A stretch of 31,178 nucleotides of DNA from an uncultured Akkermansia sp. (GTDB lineage Bacteria; Verrucomicrobiota; Verrucomicrobiia; Verrucomicrobiales; Akkermansiaceae), in contig CAJGDB010000013.1 in assembly GCA_904502165.1 (NCBI GenBank), positions 1-31,178 of the forward strand. Direction: 5' to 3'. This document shows positions 24,437-31,178 of this stretch, piece by piece. Under the pieces are notes generated by a model. That model made no database searches. It was not told the origin of the DNA and saw nothing but the letters and a program-made list of their open reading frames with translations. Position 1 is the first letter of the stretch. Each line of letters opens with the position of its first letter. A program made the position numbers and the translations under genes.

Positions 24437-24649
24437 ATGTTGTTTACCAGAATAGCGCGTTTCTACTGGGTTGGCTTCCGCAGCATGACGCTGGGGCGCA
24501 CGCTCTGGTGCATTATTCTGGTGAAGCTGCTCATTATGTTTGCCGTGCTGAAGCCTTTTTTCTTTCCCTCATATCTGCAGGGAAGTGAGCAGGAAAAAGT
24601 GCAGGAGGTATCGTCAGAGCTGACAAACCGTATATTATCAGAAGAGTAA
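24437..24649 (+). CDS. DUF4492-like small membrane protein preceding cydAB
   Basis: 70 residues. The amphipathic start RIARFYWVGFRSMTLGRTLW is followed by one hydrophobic helix (about 24-44, IILVKLLIMFAVLKPFFFP) and a charged tail (EQEKVQEVSSEL). This matches what I recall of the DUF4492 family, found directly upstream of cytochrome bd genes in Bacteroidetes. It lies six bases before cydA under a promoter with a perfect -10 box, so all three genes should be cotranscribed. Its size, single helix and place suggest an accessory subunit analogous to CydX/CydS or an assembly factor, which is inference. Being first and leaderless, its translation start may set operon expression. Confidence 0.85.
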   Translation: MLFTRIARFYWVGFRSMTLGRTLWCIILVKLLIMFAVLKPFFFPSYLQGSEQEKVQEVSSELTNRILSEE

Positions 24650-24655
24650 AGGCTT

Positions 24656-26203
24656 ATGGATGTGATAGACTCGTCTCTCGTCGATTGGTCGCGCGCGCAG
24701 TTTGCGCTCACGGCCATGTACCACTGGATATTTGTGCCGCTTACCCTTGGACTGGGTGTGGTTATGGCCATTATGGAGACTCTCTATGTCCGTACCGGGC
24801 GGGAGTTCTGGAAACAGACTGCGCGGTTCTGGATGAAGCTCTTTGGCATCAACTTTGCCATGGGAGTGGCCACCGGTATTATTCTGGAGTTTGAATTCGG
24901 TACAAACTGGAGCAACTACAGCTGGTTTGTGGGCGATATTTTCGGCGCACCGCTGGCTATTGAGGGCATTGTGGCTTTCTTCATGGAGTCTACTTTCATT
25001 GCCATTATGTATTTCGGGTGGAACAAGGTGAGCAAGGGGGCGCATCTGGCCTCCACCTGGCTTACCATCATCGGGGCCACGCTTTCGGCATGGTGGATTC
25101 TTGTGGCCAACGCCTGGATGCAGTATCCCGTGGGGATGGAGTTCAACCCGGATACTGTACGCAATGAAATGGTGGATTTTGCTGCCGTGGCGCTTTCTCC
25201 TGTGGCGGTGGTCAAGTTCTGCCATGCCGTCAGTTCGTCCTGGGTGCTGGGTGCAGCCTTTGTTATTGGCGTGAGCTGCTGGTATCTGCTGCGCGGGCGG
25301 CATACGGATTTTGCCAGGGCCAGCATCCGTGTGGCCTGCTGGTTCGGTCTGGCCGCCGCCTTGATTACTGCACACACCGGCCACCAGAGCGGGCGCGATA
25401 TCGCCCGGCTGCAGCCCATGAAACTGGCCGCGGCCGAGGGCCTGTATGAGGGTGGTCATAATCAGGGCCTGGTGGTGGTGGCGGCGCTGCGTCCCGGGGT
25501 GGATTGGGCAGGCCCGGATGTGGAAGATTCTTTCCTCTTTAACTTTGAAATGCCCGGTGCGCTCTCGTTCCTGGCCACGCACGATGTCAACGGCTATGTG
25601 CCGGGAATCCGCAATATACTGGAGGGTGGCTACAAGTTGCCCGATGGCACCATCGCTCTCTCAGCCGGGGAGAAGATGCAGCGGGGCCGCGCAGCCATTG
25701 CGGCGCTGGCTGCTTACCGCCAGGCGAAGGATGCCGCAGAGAAGCAGGCTGCCCTGGCAACTCTGCGTGAGAATTTTGCGTACTTTGGCTATGGGTATCT
25801 GAGCAGCCCGGCAGATCTGGTTCCCCCGGTGCCGCTTACCTTCTACAGCTTCCGCATCATGGTGATGCTGGGGGGCTTCTACCTGGCCTTGTTTGCAGGT
25901 TTCCTGCTGCTTGGCCGCTGGATTTACCGCTGGAAGCTTGCGCTGCTGGCAGTAGTGCTGAGCACGCCGCTGGCCTGGCTGGCCAGCCAGGCGGGCTGGG
26001 TGGTGGCCGAGGTAGGCCGCCAGCCCTGGGCTATTCAGGGTCTGCTGCCCAATGTGGCTGCCATTTCTCGTCTGGACACAGGAGCAGTACAGACCACTTT
26101 CTTCATCTTCCTCGGGCTGTTCACTCTGCTGCTGGTGGCAGAAGTGAGCATCATGGCGCGAGCCATTGCCTCAGGCCCTGAAACCGGTAACACCGCTGCA
26201 TAA
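24656..26203 (+). CDS. cydA: Cytochrome bd ubiquinol oxidase subunit I
   Basis: 515 residues. Integral membrane subunit carrying hemes b558, b595 and d; it oxidises quinol and reduces oxygen to water with high affinity. Near the N-terminus AQFALTAMYHWIFVPLTLG holds the heme b595/d-type ligand His23. VKFCHAVSSSWV contains the second heme His, and FYSFRIMVMLGG the Met ligand to b558. The conserved acidic residues are in EGIVAFFMESTF. GRQPW and about nine hydrophobic helices are present. The Q-loop segment (about 255-345) is of the short type. It is followed by cydB after two bases. It suggests respiration at low oxygen. Confidence 0.96.
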   Translation: MDVIDSSLVDWSRAQFALTAMYHWIFVPLTLGLGVVMAIMETLYVRTGREFWKQTARFWMKLFGINFAMGVATGIILEFEFGTNWSNYSWFVGDIFGAPLAIEGIVAFFMESTFIAIMYFGWNKVSKGAHLASTWLTIIGATLSAWWILVANAWMQYPVGMEFNPDTVRNEMVDFAAVALSPVAVVKFCHAVSSSWVLGAAFVIGVSCWYLLRGRHTDFARASIRVACWFGLAAALITAHTGHQSGRDIARLQPMKLAAAEGLYEGGHNQGLVVVAALRPGVDWAGPDVEDSFLFNFEMPGALSFLATHDVNGYVPGIRNILEGGYKLPDGTIALSAGEKMQRGRAAIAALAAYRQAKDAAEKQAALATLRENFAYFGYGYLSSPADLVPPVPLTFYSFRIMVMLGGFYLALFAGFLLLGRWIYRWKLALLAVVLSTPLAWLASQAGWVVAEVGRQPWAIQGLLPNVAAISRLDTGAVQTTFFIFLGLFTLLLVAEVSIMARAIASGPETGNTAA

Positions 26204-26205
26204 TC

Positions 26206-27330
26206 ATGAACGATATTTCCTTACTCCAACACTACTGGTGGTTCCTGGTTTCGCTGCTGGGGGCTCTGCTTGTCTTCCTTATGTTTGTCCAGGGCGGGCA
26301 ATCGCTTATCTGGACACTTGGCAAGACCGAAGAACACCGCCGCATGCTCCTGCTTGCCACCGGCCGCAAATGGGAACTCACCTTTACAACGCTGGTTACA
26401 TTCGGCGGTGCCTTTTTTGCCTCCTTCCCGCTGTTTTACAGCACCAGCTTCGGTGGCGCCTACTGGGTGTGGATACTCATTCTGCTCTGCTTTGTGCTGC
26501 AGGCTGTTTCCTATGAGTTTCAGTTGGCCCGGCGCAATGTGCTGGGCACAAATACATACCGCGTTTTTCTTTTCCTGAATGGTGTGGTGGGGCCCTTGCT
26601 CATCGGTACAGCTGTGGGCACGTTCTTCACCGGGGCTGAGTTCGTGGTTGATAAGGTGGCGGTAACGAATCCTGCCATGCCGGTCATTTCCCGCTGGGCT
26701 AATCCCCTGCATGGTCTGGAGGCTGCCTTTGTGCCGCAGAATCTGCTTCTCGGTATCAGCGTATTCCTGCTTACCCGCCTGCTGGCCTGCTTGTATTTCC
26801 AGGGCTGTATGGCAGATGCCACCCTGCGCGCAGCGTGCCGCCAGCGCCTGTGGATGGAGGGTCTGTTCTTCCTCCTCTTCTTCCTCTCCTGGCTGGGTTA
26901 CTGGCTCACCTCCACCGGCTTCGGCTATATGCCGGAAAACGGCATTGTGTACCTGCAGCACTACAAGTACCTGAACAACCTCCTCGATATGCCGGGTGTC
27001 GCCGCCGTGCTGCTGGTGGGCGTGGTGCTCGTGCTGGCAGGGCTGGTGCTGGGCTTGCGCGCCTGGCGGAAGGCATTCTGGCTGGCAGGCCCTGGCAGTG
27101 TGCTGGTGGTGCTGGCTTTGCTGCTCTGCGCCGGGTGGAACAATACAGCCTACTACCCCTCTGTGGCTGATTTGCAAAGCTCGCTCACCATTGCCAACAG
27201 TTCCTCGAGTCTGTTCACCCTCAAGACAATGACTGTGGTTTCCTTCCTCATTCCCTTTGTCCTGGCCTACATTGCCTGGGCCTGGCGGGCGCTGGATAAA
27301 AAGACCATTACGCCGGATGAGGTGGAGTAA
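26206..27330 (+). CDS. cydB: Cytochrome bd ubiquinol oxidase subunit II
   Basis: 374 residues, within the normal family length. Heme-free integral membrane partner of CydA in the bd oxidase. The N-terminal helix contains WWFLVSLLGALLVFLMFVQ followed by GGQSLIW; the family usually has a conserved FxxxDGFDxG motif here, and this protein has a QGGQ variant. RRMLLLATGRKWELTFTTLV and the long run of hydrophobic segments match the CydB fold with about eight to nine helices. It starts two bases after cydA and ends the operon at a terminator. No cydC/cydD transporter genes are in the window. Confidence 0.93.
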   Translation: MNDISLLQHYWWFLVSLLGALLVFLMFVQGGQSLIWTLGKTEEHRRMLLLATGRKWELTFTTLVTFGGAFFASFPLFYSTSFGGAYWVWILILLCFVLQAVSYEFQLARRNVLGTNTYRVFLFLNGVVGPLLIGTAVGTFFTGAEFVVDKVAVTNPAMPVISRWANPLHGLEAAFVPQNLLLGISVFLLTRLLACLYFQGCMADATLRAACRQRLWMEGLFFLLFFLSWLGYWLTSTGFGYMPENGIVYLQHYKYLNNLLDMPGVAAVLLVGVVLVLAGLVLGLRAWRKAFWLAGPGSVLVVLALLLCAGWNNTAYYPSVADLQSSLTIANSSSSLFTLKTMTVVSFLIPFVLAYIAWAWRALDKKTITPDEVE

Positions 27331-27354
27331 TGGAAGAATTCTGAGAACAATCAG

Positions 27355-27390
27355 AACGGCGTATCCGGGTGGGTACGCCGTTTCGGTTTT
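27355..27390 (+). terminator. Rho-independent terminator of the cytochrome bd operon
   Basis: AACGGCGTA (27355-27363) pairs with TACGCCGTT (27374-27382), extended inward by a wobble pair and two G-C pairs, then TTTCGGTTTT-type tail on the plus strand. The minus strand lacks a T tract. Confidence 0.8.
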
Positions 27391-27416
27391 AGTGCGTGAA
27401 ATGCCCGTATCGGGCT

Positions 27417-28289
27417 TCAACGGCGGCGTCGGCAAGCCAGACCCGCCAGCGCCAGCAGGGAAAGAGCAGCCGATGCAGGCTCGGGCACAGAACGAGGTGC
27501 GGAGCGAAGGCCGGAAACTTGCGCGAAGGTAGCTCCCATGTTTTCATCAAATGCAACGCTTCCGGTTCCGCCGTTTTTCTCTGAGTAGCTGCAAATGACA
27601 TCCTTGCGGAACATCTCAGGCTCGTTATTGATATCGTCTGAATTGGTGAGCCATACGGCTGTAAGTTCATAGCCATTGGAGGTTATATCGTATTCTGCCC
27701 CCCAGAGGGTATAGGCATGAGCTACCCCGGAGTTCTCGACAGACAGCGTAAGGGCATATCCATTGCTCAGAGCATTCACCACTGCCTTACTGTAGCTGTA
27801 TGGGTTATTGGAACTCGTGGCAATAGTGATGGGGTAAAGCGATGTATCATACACCTCGCTGAGGAATCCACCATTGGCGTATGCGGTGTATTCCGTGGGC
27901 ATACCTTTGTCGATGCCGGCCCAGCCGGAGCCTGTGGGGACGCTCCAGTTGCCGTTTACCCACCATTCGTAGGCGTAGTAAGCCTTGCCGCCTCCATTCG
28001 TGTAAATCGCGCGGAATGTATCAAAGATCTCCTCGTTCTGGGGAACAGAGGAAGTAGTGCTGGAAATGTTGAGATTCTGCCACCAGGAGATAACATTACT
28101 GGCAGACGCAGCCCAGCACATGGCGGTATCGGCCATGACTCCGTCATTGCTGCCTGACTTGTGGTAATCATACCATCCGACATACTCATCTCCCTGCTTG
28201 TAGATGCCGGGTGCCCAGGCCTCCAAGGCTGATACAGTCGGTACCAGAAGCATACCGGTAGAGAGGGCGAGGAGAAGAGAATGTTTCAT
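27417..28289 (-). CDS. Secreted IdeS/Mac-like (family C66-type) cysteine protease with PEP-CTERM tail
   Basis: 290 residues. Signal peptide KHSLLLALSTGMLLVPTVSA, start ATG 28289; upstream in-frame starts lie beyond the promoter. Cys58 sits in TAMCWAASASNVISWW, close to the CWAATAxNMLHWW of IdeS. His191 sits in VAHAYTLWGAEYD, followed by SNGYELTAVWLTNSDD with Asp218, paralleling the HVINVWGADFD...VTDSD segment of IdeS as I recall it. The catalytic residues thus appear in the right order with plausible spacing (133 and 27 residues). IdeS enzymes cut IgG hinges; whether this one does is unknown. The protein ends with VPEPA, a Leu/Ala helix and Arg run, so it is likely surface-anchored or processed. 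A bacterial-competition or dietary-protein role is also possible. Confidence 0.82.
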   Translation of the reverse strand: MKHSLLLALSTGMLLVPTVSALEAWAPGIYKQGDEYVGWYDYHKSGSNDGVMADTAMCWAASASNVISWWQNLNISSTTSSVPQNEEIFDTFRAIYTNGGGKAYYAYEWWVNGNWSVPTGSGWAGIDKGMPTEYTAYANGGFLSEVYDTSLYPITIATSSNNPYSYSKAVVNALSNGYALTLSVENSGVAHAYTLWGAEYDITSNGYELTAVWLTNSDDINNEPEMFRKDVICSYSEKNGGTGSVAFDENMGATFAQVSGLRSAPRSVPEPASAALSLLALAGLACRRRR

Positions 28290-28310
28290 GATAATAGAGA
28301 GATTATTCGT

Positions 28311-28339
28311 AATATAAGTCTTTCCGTCTCCATTTACAA
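28311..28339 (-). promoter_or_regulatory. Sigma70-like promoter of the IdeS-like protease
   Basis: On the minus strand TTGTAA (28334-28339), 17 bp, TATATT (28311-28316). The -10 box ends 21 nt before ATG 28289. The leader is A/T-rich, unlike the surrounding DNA. Confidence 0.75.
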
Positions 28340-28536
28340 GAAAAAAAGAAATTTTCCGGCATTGCCGTGCCTGTGGCAATGGAAGACATACCATTGCTAC
28401 GCGCAGGTGCGTGGGGAAGGGAAGTATGCTGCGATGCCCGGCATGTGATACCATATATAGAACACAGCTTAGTGCAAGCGGGTCAGCCTATGTGAACCCG
28501 CGTGTGGTTCATCTGAATACAACACCTCCTGTAATC

Positions 28537-30024
28537 ATGAAAACAGATCCGAATACCCCGGGCAAGGGAAGCCAGCTTGCCAAGTTGGGCGTTTTTACGC
28601 TGGCTATGATCAATGTTTCGGCTATTGTGAGCCTGCGCGGTTTGCCTGCTGAGACGACTTATGGACTCAGCTCCGCCTTTTATTATATCTTTGCGGCCGT
28701 GTTCTTCCTGATCCCGGTTTCGCTGGTGGCGGCAGAGCTCACCACCGGCTGGCCGCAGAAGGGCGGTGTATTTCGCTGGGTGGGTGAGGCCTTCGGCGCA
28801 CGCTGGGGATTCCTGGCCATCTGGCTGCAGTGGATTCAGACCACCATCTGGTTTCCCACGGTGCTGACCTTTGCAGCGGTTTCGCTGGCATTCATGGGGC
28901 CTGACCAGCGCTGGGACCATGCTCTGGCTTCCAACAATATCTATGTGCTGGTGGTGGTGCTGGTGGTATACTGGCTGGCCACACTGCTGAATATGCGGGG
29001 GATGCAGACCAGCGGCAGTATTACCAAATGGGGGGCTATGCTGGGCACGGTGATTCCTGCGGCTCTGCTGGTACTCATGGGTATGGTGTACTGGGGCAAG
29101 GGGAATCCTATTGATATCAGCATGAATGCTCGCGATTTCATTCCGGACCTCTCCAATTTCAACAATATCGTGCTGGCTGCCAGCATCTTCCTTTTCTATG
29201 CCGGCATGGAGATGAGTGCGGTGCATGTGAAGGAATGTGAGAACCCCAAGCGGGATTACCCGCTGGCCATTGCCATAGCCTCCGTCATGACGGTGTGCAT
29301 CTTTGTGTTCGGCACGCTGGCCATTGGCTTCATTATTCCCCAGAATCAGATTACACTCACGCAGAGCCTGCTGATTGCCTTCGATAACCTCTTTGCCTAT
29401 TTCGAGGTTTCCTGGCTGGGCCCCATTATGGCGCTCTGCCTGGCTTTCGGTGTGCTGGCACAGGTGGTGGCCTGGGTGGGTGGCCCGTCCAAGGGCTTGC
29501 TGCAGGTGGGGTGTGCGGGGTATCTGCCGCGTTTCATGCAGCACACGAACAAGGCTGGTGTGCAGGTAGGCATTCTGCTGGTGCAGGGTTGCATCGTCAC
29601 GCTGCTTTCAGTGCTGTTCGTCGTGCTGCCCAGTGTGCAGACGGCATACCAGATTATCTCCCAGCTTACCATCCTGCTCTATCTCATCATGTATATGCTC
29701 ATGTTTGCCGCCGCCATCTACCTGCGCTATCGTGAGCCAGATGTACCGCGTTCCTTCCGCATCCCCTGCGGCAGATACTTCGGTATGTGGATTATCGGTG
29801 GCCTGGGCCTGTTGGGGAGTCTGGTGGCTTTCCTGTTCAGCTTCATTCCCCCGGGGCAGATTCCCGTGGGCAGCCCTGAGGTGTACGTGGGTATCCTTAT
29901 TGCCGGCACCATCATCTTTGCCGGTATACCGCTGCTGATTTATTCTATGCGAAAGCCCTCCTGGGCAGACCCGAAGGCCGTGGCCGAGTTCGAGCCCTTC
30001 TCCTGGGAGTCGAAGAAAGATTAG
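28537..30024 (+). CDS. APC-family amino acid antiporter, GadC-like (glutamate/GABA type)
   Basis: 495 residues from ATG 28537; earlier in-frame starts add an unrelated hydrophilic stretch. About 12 hydrophobic helices. Features shared with GadC include QLAKLGVFTLAMINVSAI at the N-terminus, PVSLVAAELTTGWPQKGGVF, ARWGFLAIWLQW, the segment FLFYAGMEMSAVHVKECENP followed by KRDYPLAIAIASV, AWVGGPSKGL, RSFRIPCG, and FSFIPPGQIPVGSPEVYVG. The likely job is exchange of extracellular glutamate for a decarboxylated or related product, supporting acid resistance. No glutamate decarboxylase is next to it, and the GadC C-terminal plug appears absent or short, so the substrate pair is uncertain. No convincing promoter was found in the upstream 240 bases. 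It overlaps the convergent GNAT gene by 4 bases. Confidence 0.88.
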   Translation: MKTDPNTPGKGSQLAKLGVFTLAMINVSAIVSLRGLPAETTYGLSSAFYYIFAAVFFLIPVSLVAAELTTGWPQKGGVFRWVGEAFGARWGFLAIWLQWIQTTIWFPTVLTFAAVSLAFMGPDQRWDHALASNNIYVLVVVLVVYWLATLLNMRGMQTSGSITKWGAMLGTVIPAALLVLMGMVYWGKGNPIDISMNARDFIPDLSNFNNIVLAASIFLFYAGMEMSAVHVKECENPKRDYPLAIAIASVMTVCIFVFGTLAIGFIIPQNQITLTQSLLIAFDNLFAYFEVSWLGPIMALCLAFGVLAQVVAWVGGPSKGLLQVGCAGYLPRFMQHTNKAGVQVGILLVQGCIVTLLSVLFVVLPSVQTAYQIISQLTILLYLIMYMLMFAAAIYLRYREPDVPRSFRIPCGRYFGMWIIGGLGLLGSLVAFLFSFIPPGQIPVGSPEVYVGILIAGTIIFAGIPLLIYSMRKPSWADPKAVAEFEPFSWESKKD

Positions 30025-30590
30025 TTATTTCCTGCGGGCGGCGGTATGGTGGACTGCCGCCCGCAATTCCTTACAAAGCTTTCCCAGCTTTGTTCATATA
30101 TCCACGAATCGTGGTCGGAGGAGCAGAGGCGGGTGAAGCCGTAGCGCTCGGAGAAAGCGCAGCCGTCAGCCGTCACGTTATCGGTGACGACACCCACGCA
30201 GGGCAGGGTTGCATAGGGCTTTATAGCGGCCTGCAGCAGCTGGCGGGTGAGGCCCATCTTGCGGAACTGGTAATCCACCAGGATGCAGCTCAGGAACATG
30301 TGCAGCGGCTGCTGGGTGATGGGTGCCACATGTTCCAGCTCCATGAAATGGTCGTTGAATTTTCCTGCTCGCAGGGCTTCATAAATAGCCGGCTGCACGG
30401 GAAAAAGATTCACGAATCCGGCCAGCTTTCCGTCCACTTCGGCGGCCACGGTGCTGTGTGGGTGCAGGTCATACCAGCTCCATGACTCCTTTGCAGGTGT
30501 GATGAATTCGGCAGCATAGAACTGCAGTTCCATCGCTTCCATCTCGCGGAAATGCTGTAGGGTAAGCCGGGGAATGATGGTGGCGGACAT
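30021..30590 (-). CDS. GNAT-family N-acetyltransferase
   Basis: 189 residues. The GNAT fold is suggested by strand 2-4 patterns (STVAAEVDGKLAGFVNLFPV), the strand and acetyl-CoA loop LSCILVDYQFRKMGLTRQLL (about 99-118; the R-K-M-G-L-T loop corresponds to the Q/RxxGxG/A motif), and a C-terminal AFSERYGFTRL like the usual N-x-x-A-x-x-x-Y-x-x-x-GF ending. Transfers an acetyl group from acetyl-CoA to an unknown amine. The last four bases overlap the end of the antiporter gene on the opposite strand, and no terminator separates them. The substrate cannot be inferred. Confidence 0.82.
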   Translation of the reverse strand: MSATIIPRLTLQHFREMEAMELQFYAAEFITPAKESWSWYDLHPHSTVAAEVDGKLAGFVNLFPVQPAIYEALRAGKFNDHFMELEHVAPITQQPLHMFLSCILVDYQFRKMGLTRQLLQAAIKPYATLPCVGVVTDNVTADGCAFSERYGFTRLCSSDHDSWIYEQSWESFVRNCGRQSTIPPPAGNN

Positions 30591-30612
30591 GGCGGAATAT
30601 CAGATCCGGCCT

Positions 30613-30640
30613 ATTATATTCCGGAATGAAGGGCAGACAA
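30613..30640 (-). promoter_or_regulatory. Sigma70-like promoter of the GNAT gene
   Basis: On the minus strand TTGTCT (30635-30640), 16 bp, TATAAT (30613-30618, perfect). The -10 box ends 22 nt before ATG 30590. Confidence 0.7.
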
Positions 30641-30736
30641 GTCCCTATCCCGTCACGGCAGGAGAAAAATGCCTGGCAAAATGCCGTTTGCCGGGTTAGA
30701 AACTAAAATGAATTTCCTTTCCTCATCCCACCCCTG

Positions 30737-30768
30737 AAAAAAGAAACCGCCTCCTGCGAGGCGGTTTC
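30737..30768 (-). terminator. Rho-independent terminator of lysS
   Basis: A perfect 11-bp stem (GAAACCGCCTC at 30743-30753 with 30758-30768), a 4-nt loop and six T on the minus strand (30737-30742). Confidence 0.93.
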
Positions 30769-30802
30769 TGGTATAAAAGCGGTTCTGTAACCAATCCGTG
30801 GC

Positions 30803-31178
30803 TTAACCGCGGTTCTTGAGCTGCGGGAAGAGGATGATATCGCGGATGGAGCTGGCACCGGTCATGAGCATGCAGAGGCGGTCGATACCGATACCGATGC
30901 CACCGGCGCTGGGCATGCCGCTTTCCAGGGTTTCCACGAAGTCATAGTCAATCTTCTGGGAGTCCTCACCGGCCTGGTGCTGCAGGCGCTCCAGCTGCTC
31001 TACGGGGTCGTTCTGCTCGGAGTAACCGGGGCAGAGCTCCTGACCGTTCATCACGAGCTCGAACACATCCACCACGCTGGGATCCTCGGGGTTGGCCTTG
31101 GCCAGGGGCACCAGGTCGCGGGCCACGTGGCACACAAAGAGCGGGTTGGCCTGCTTCTCTTCGATGAGCTTCTCGTAA
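30803..31178 (-). CDS. lysS: Lysyl-tRNA synthetase, class II, C-terminal part (5' end outside window)
   Basis: The last 125 codons are visible; the frame is open to the window edge, so the start lies beyond it. Charges tRNA-Lys with lysine. Visible are NPLFVCHVARDLVPLAKANP, FELVMNGQELCPGYSEQNDP and class II motif 3 as GIGIGIDRLCMLMTGASSIR, which end the catalytic domain in the class II LysRS order. The protein ends a few residues after ILFPQ, as expected for the family, so no C-terminal extension is present. A strong terminator follows. Confidence 0.95.
   Translation of the reverse strand, partial: YEKLIEEKQANPLFVCHVARDLVPLAKANPEDPSVVDVFELVMNGQELCPGYSEQNDPVEQLERLQHQAGEDSQKIDYDFVETLESGMPSAGGIGIGIDRLCMLMTGASSIRDIILFPQLKNRG

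Noticed and set aside
28290..28454. Upstream in-frame extension of the IdeS-like protease to 28454
   Set aside because: It would bury the signal peptide 55 residues inside the protein and covers a good promoter at 28311-28339.
28521..28530. ACACCTCCT just before the antiporter gene as a ribosome binding site
   Set aside because: CCTCCT is the anti-Shine-Dalgarno sequence itself, not its complement, so it cannot pair with 16S rRNA in the usual way.
1..31178. tRNA, rRNA, IS-element or prophage features
   Set aside because: Read on both strands, no cloverleaf, rRNA segment, transposase, integrase or terminal inverted repeat pair was recognised.

Overview
The window looks like chromosomal DNA from a Verrucomicrobiota bacterium, most likely Akkermansia or a close relative. 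This is inferred from two proteins ending in the short PEP-CTERM tail typical of that group (a VPEPA motif, a Leu/Ala-rich helix, then a run of Arg), a Bacteroidetes-style ParC, a PPi-type phosphofructokinase, a DUF4492-like gene before cydAB, moderately high GC, and an almost complete lack of Shine-Dalgarno sequences. No rRNA, tRNA, CRISPR array, IS element or phage gene was seen. Twenty-two protein genes are called, including one cut at each edge.

Layout. 1-550: tail of a repetitive PEP-CTERM surface protein, with terminator. 759-2065 (-): a coiled-coil lipoprotein and a coiled-coil membrane protein with overlapping start and stop codons. 2112-3221 (-): an apparently solitary D12-class adenine DNA methyltransferase; a nine-copy heptamer repeat lies between it and tyrS. 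3425-5511: tyrS coupled to a secreted unknown. 5635-7878: trigger factor, then a small MscS channel. 7949-10099 (-): ParC. 10243-13789: a Sel1 lipoprotein, a fusion of a degenerate acyltransferase-like domain with an acyl-activating enzyme, and adenylate kinase. 14165-22367: four tightly packed genes for exported proteins: one unknown, two paralogous transglutaminase-like proteins, and an ankyrin-repeat protein. 22431-24154 (-): a small AP2-like protein and PPi-dependent phosphofructokinase. 24437-27330: a DUF4492-like small membrane protein followed by cydA and cydB. 27417-28289 (-): a secreted cysteine protease resembling IdeS/Mac (family C66) with a PEP-CTERM tail. 28537-30590: a GadC-like antiporter and a convergent GNAT acetyltransferase. 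30803-31178 (-): C-terminal end of lysyl-tRNA synthetase.

Three things stand out. First, the exported four-gene cluster: both transglutaminase proteins are built from two copies of one fold unit, the first with an intact Cys-His-Asp triad and the second without the Cys. Second, the IdeS-like protease, whose motifs around Cys58, His191 and Asp218 resemble the IgG-cleaving streptococcal enzymes. Third, promoter architecture: 13 sigma70-like promoters can be read directly, and in six of them the start codon lies only 6-11 nt past the -10 box, which predicts leaderless or nearly leaderless mRNAs.

The genes suggest a bacterium with housekeeping translation and folding genes, microaerobic respiration (cytochrome bd), PPi-linked glycolysis, glutamate/GABA-type exchange, and an exported set of proteins that could act on host or neighbouring-cell proteins. 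The last point is inference; no substrate can be read from sequence.
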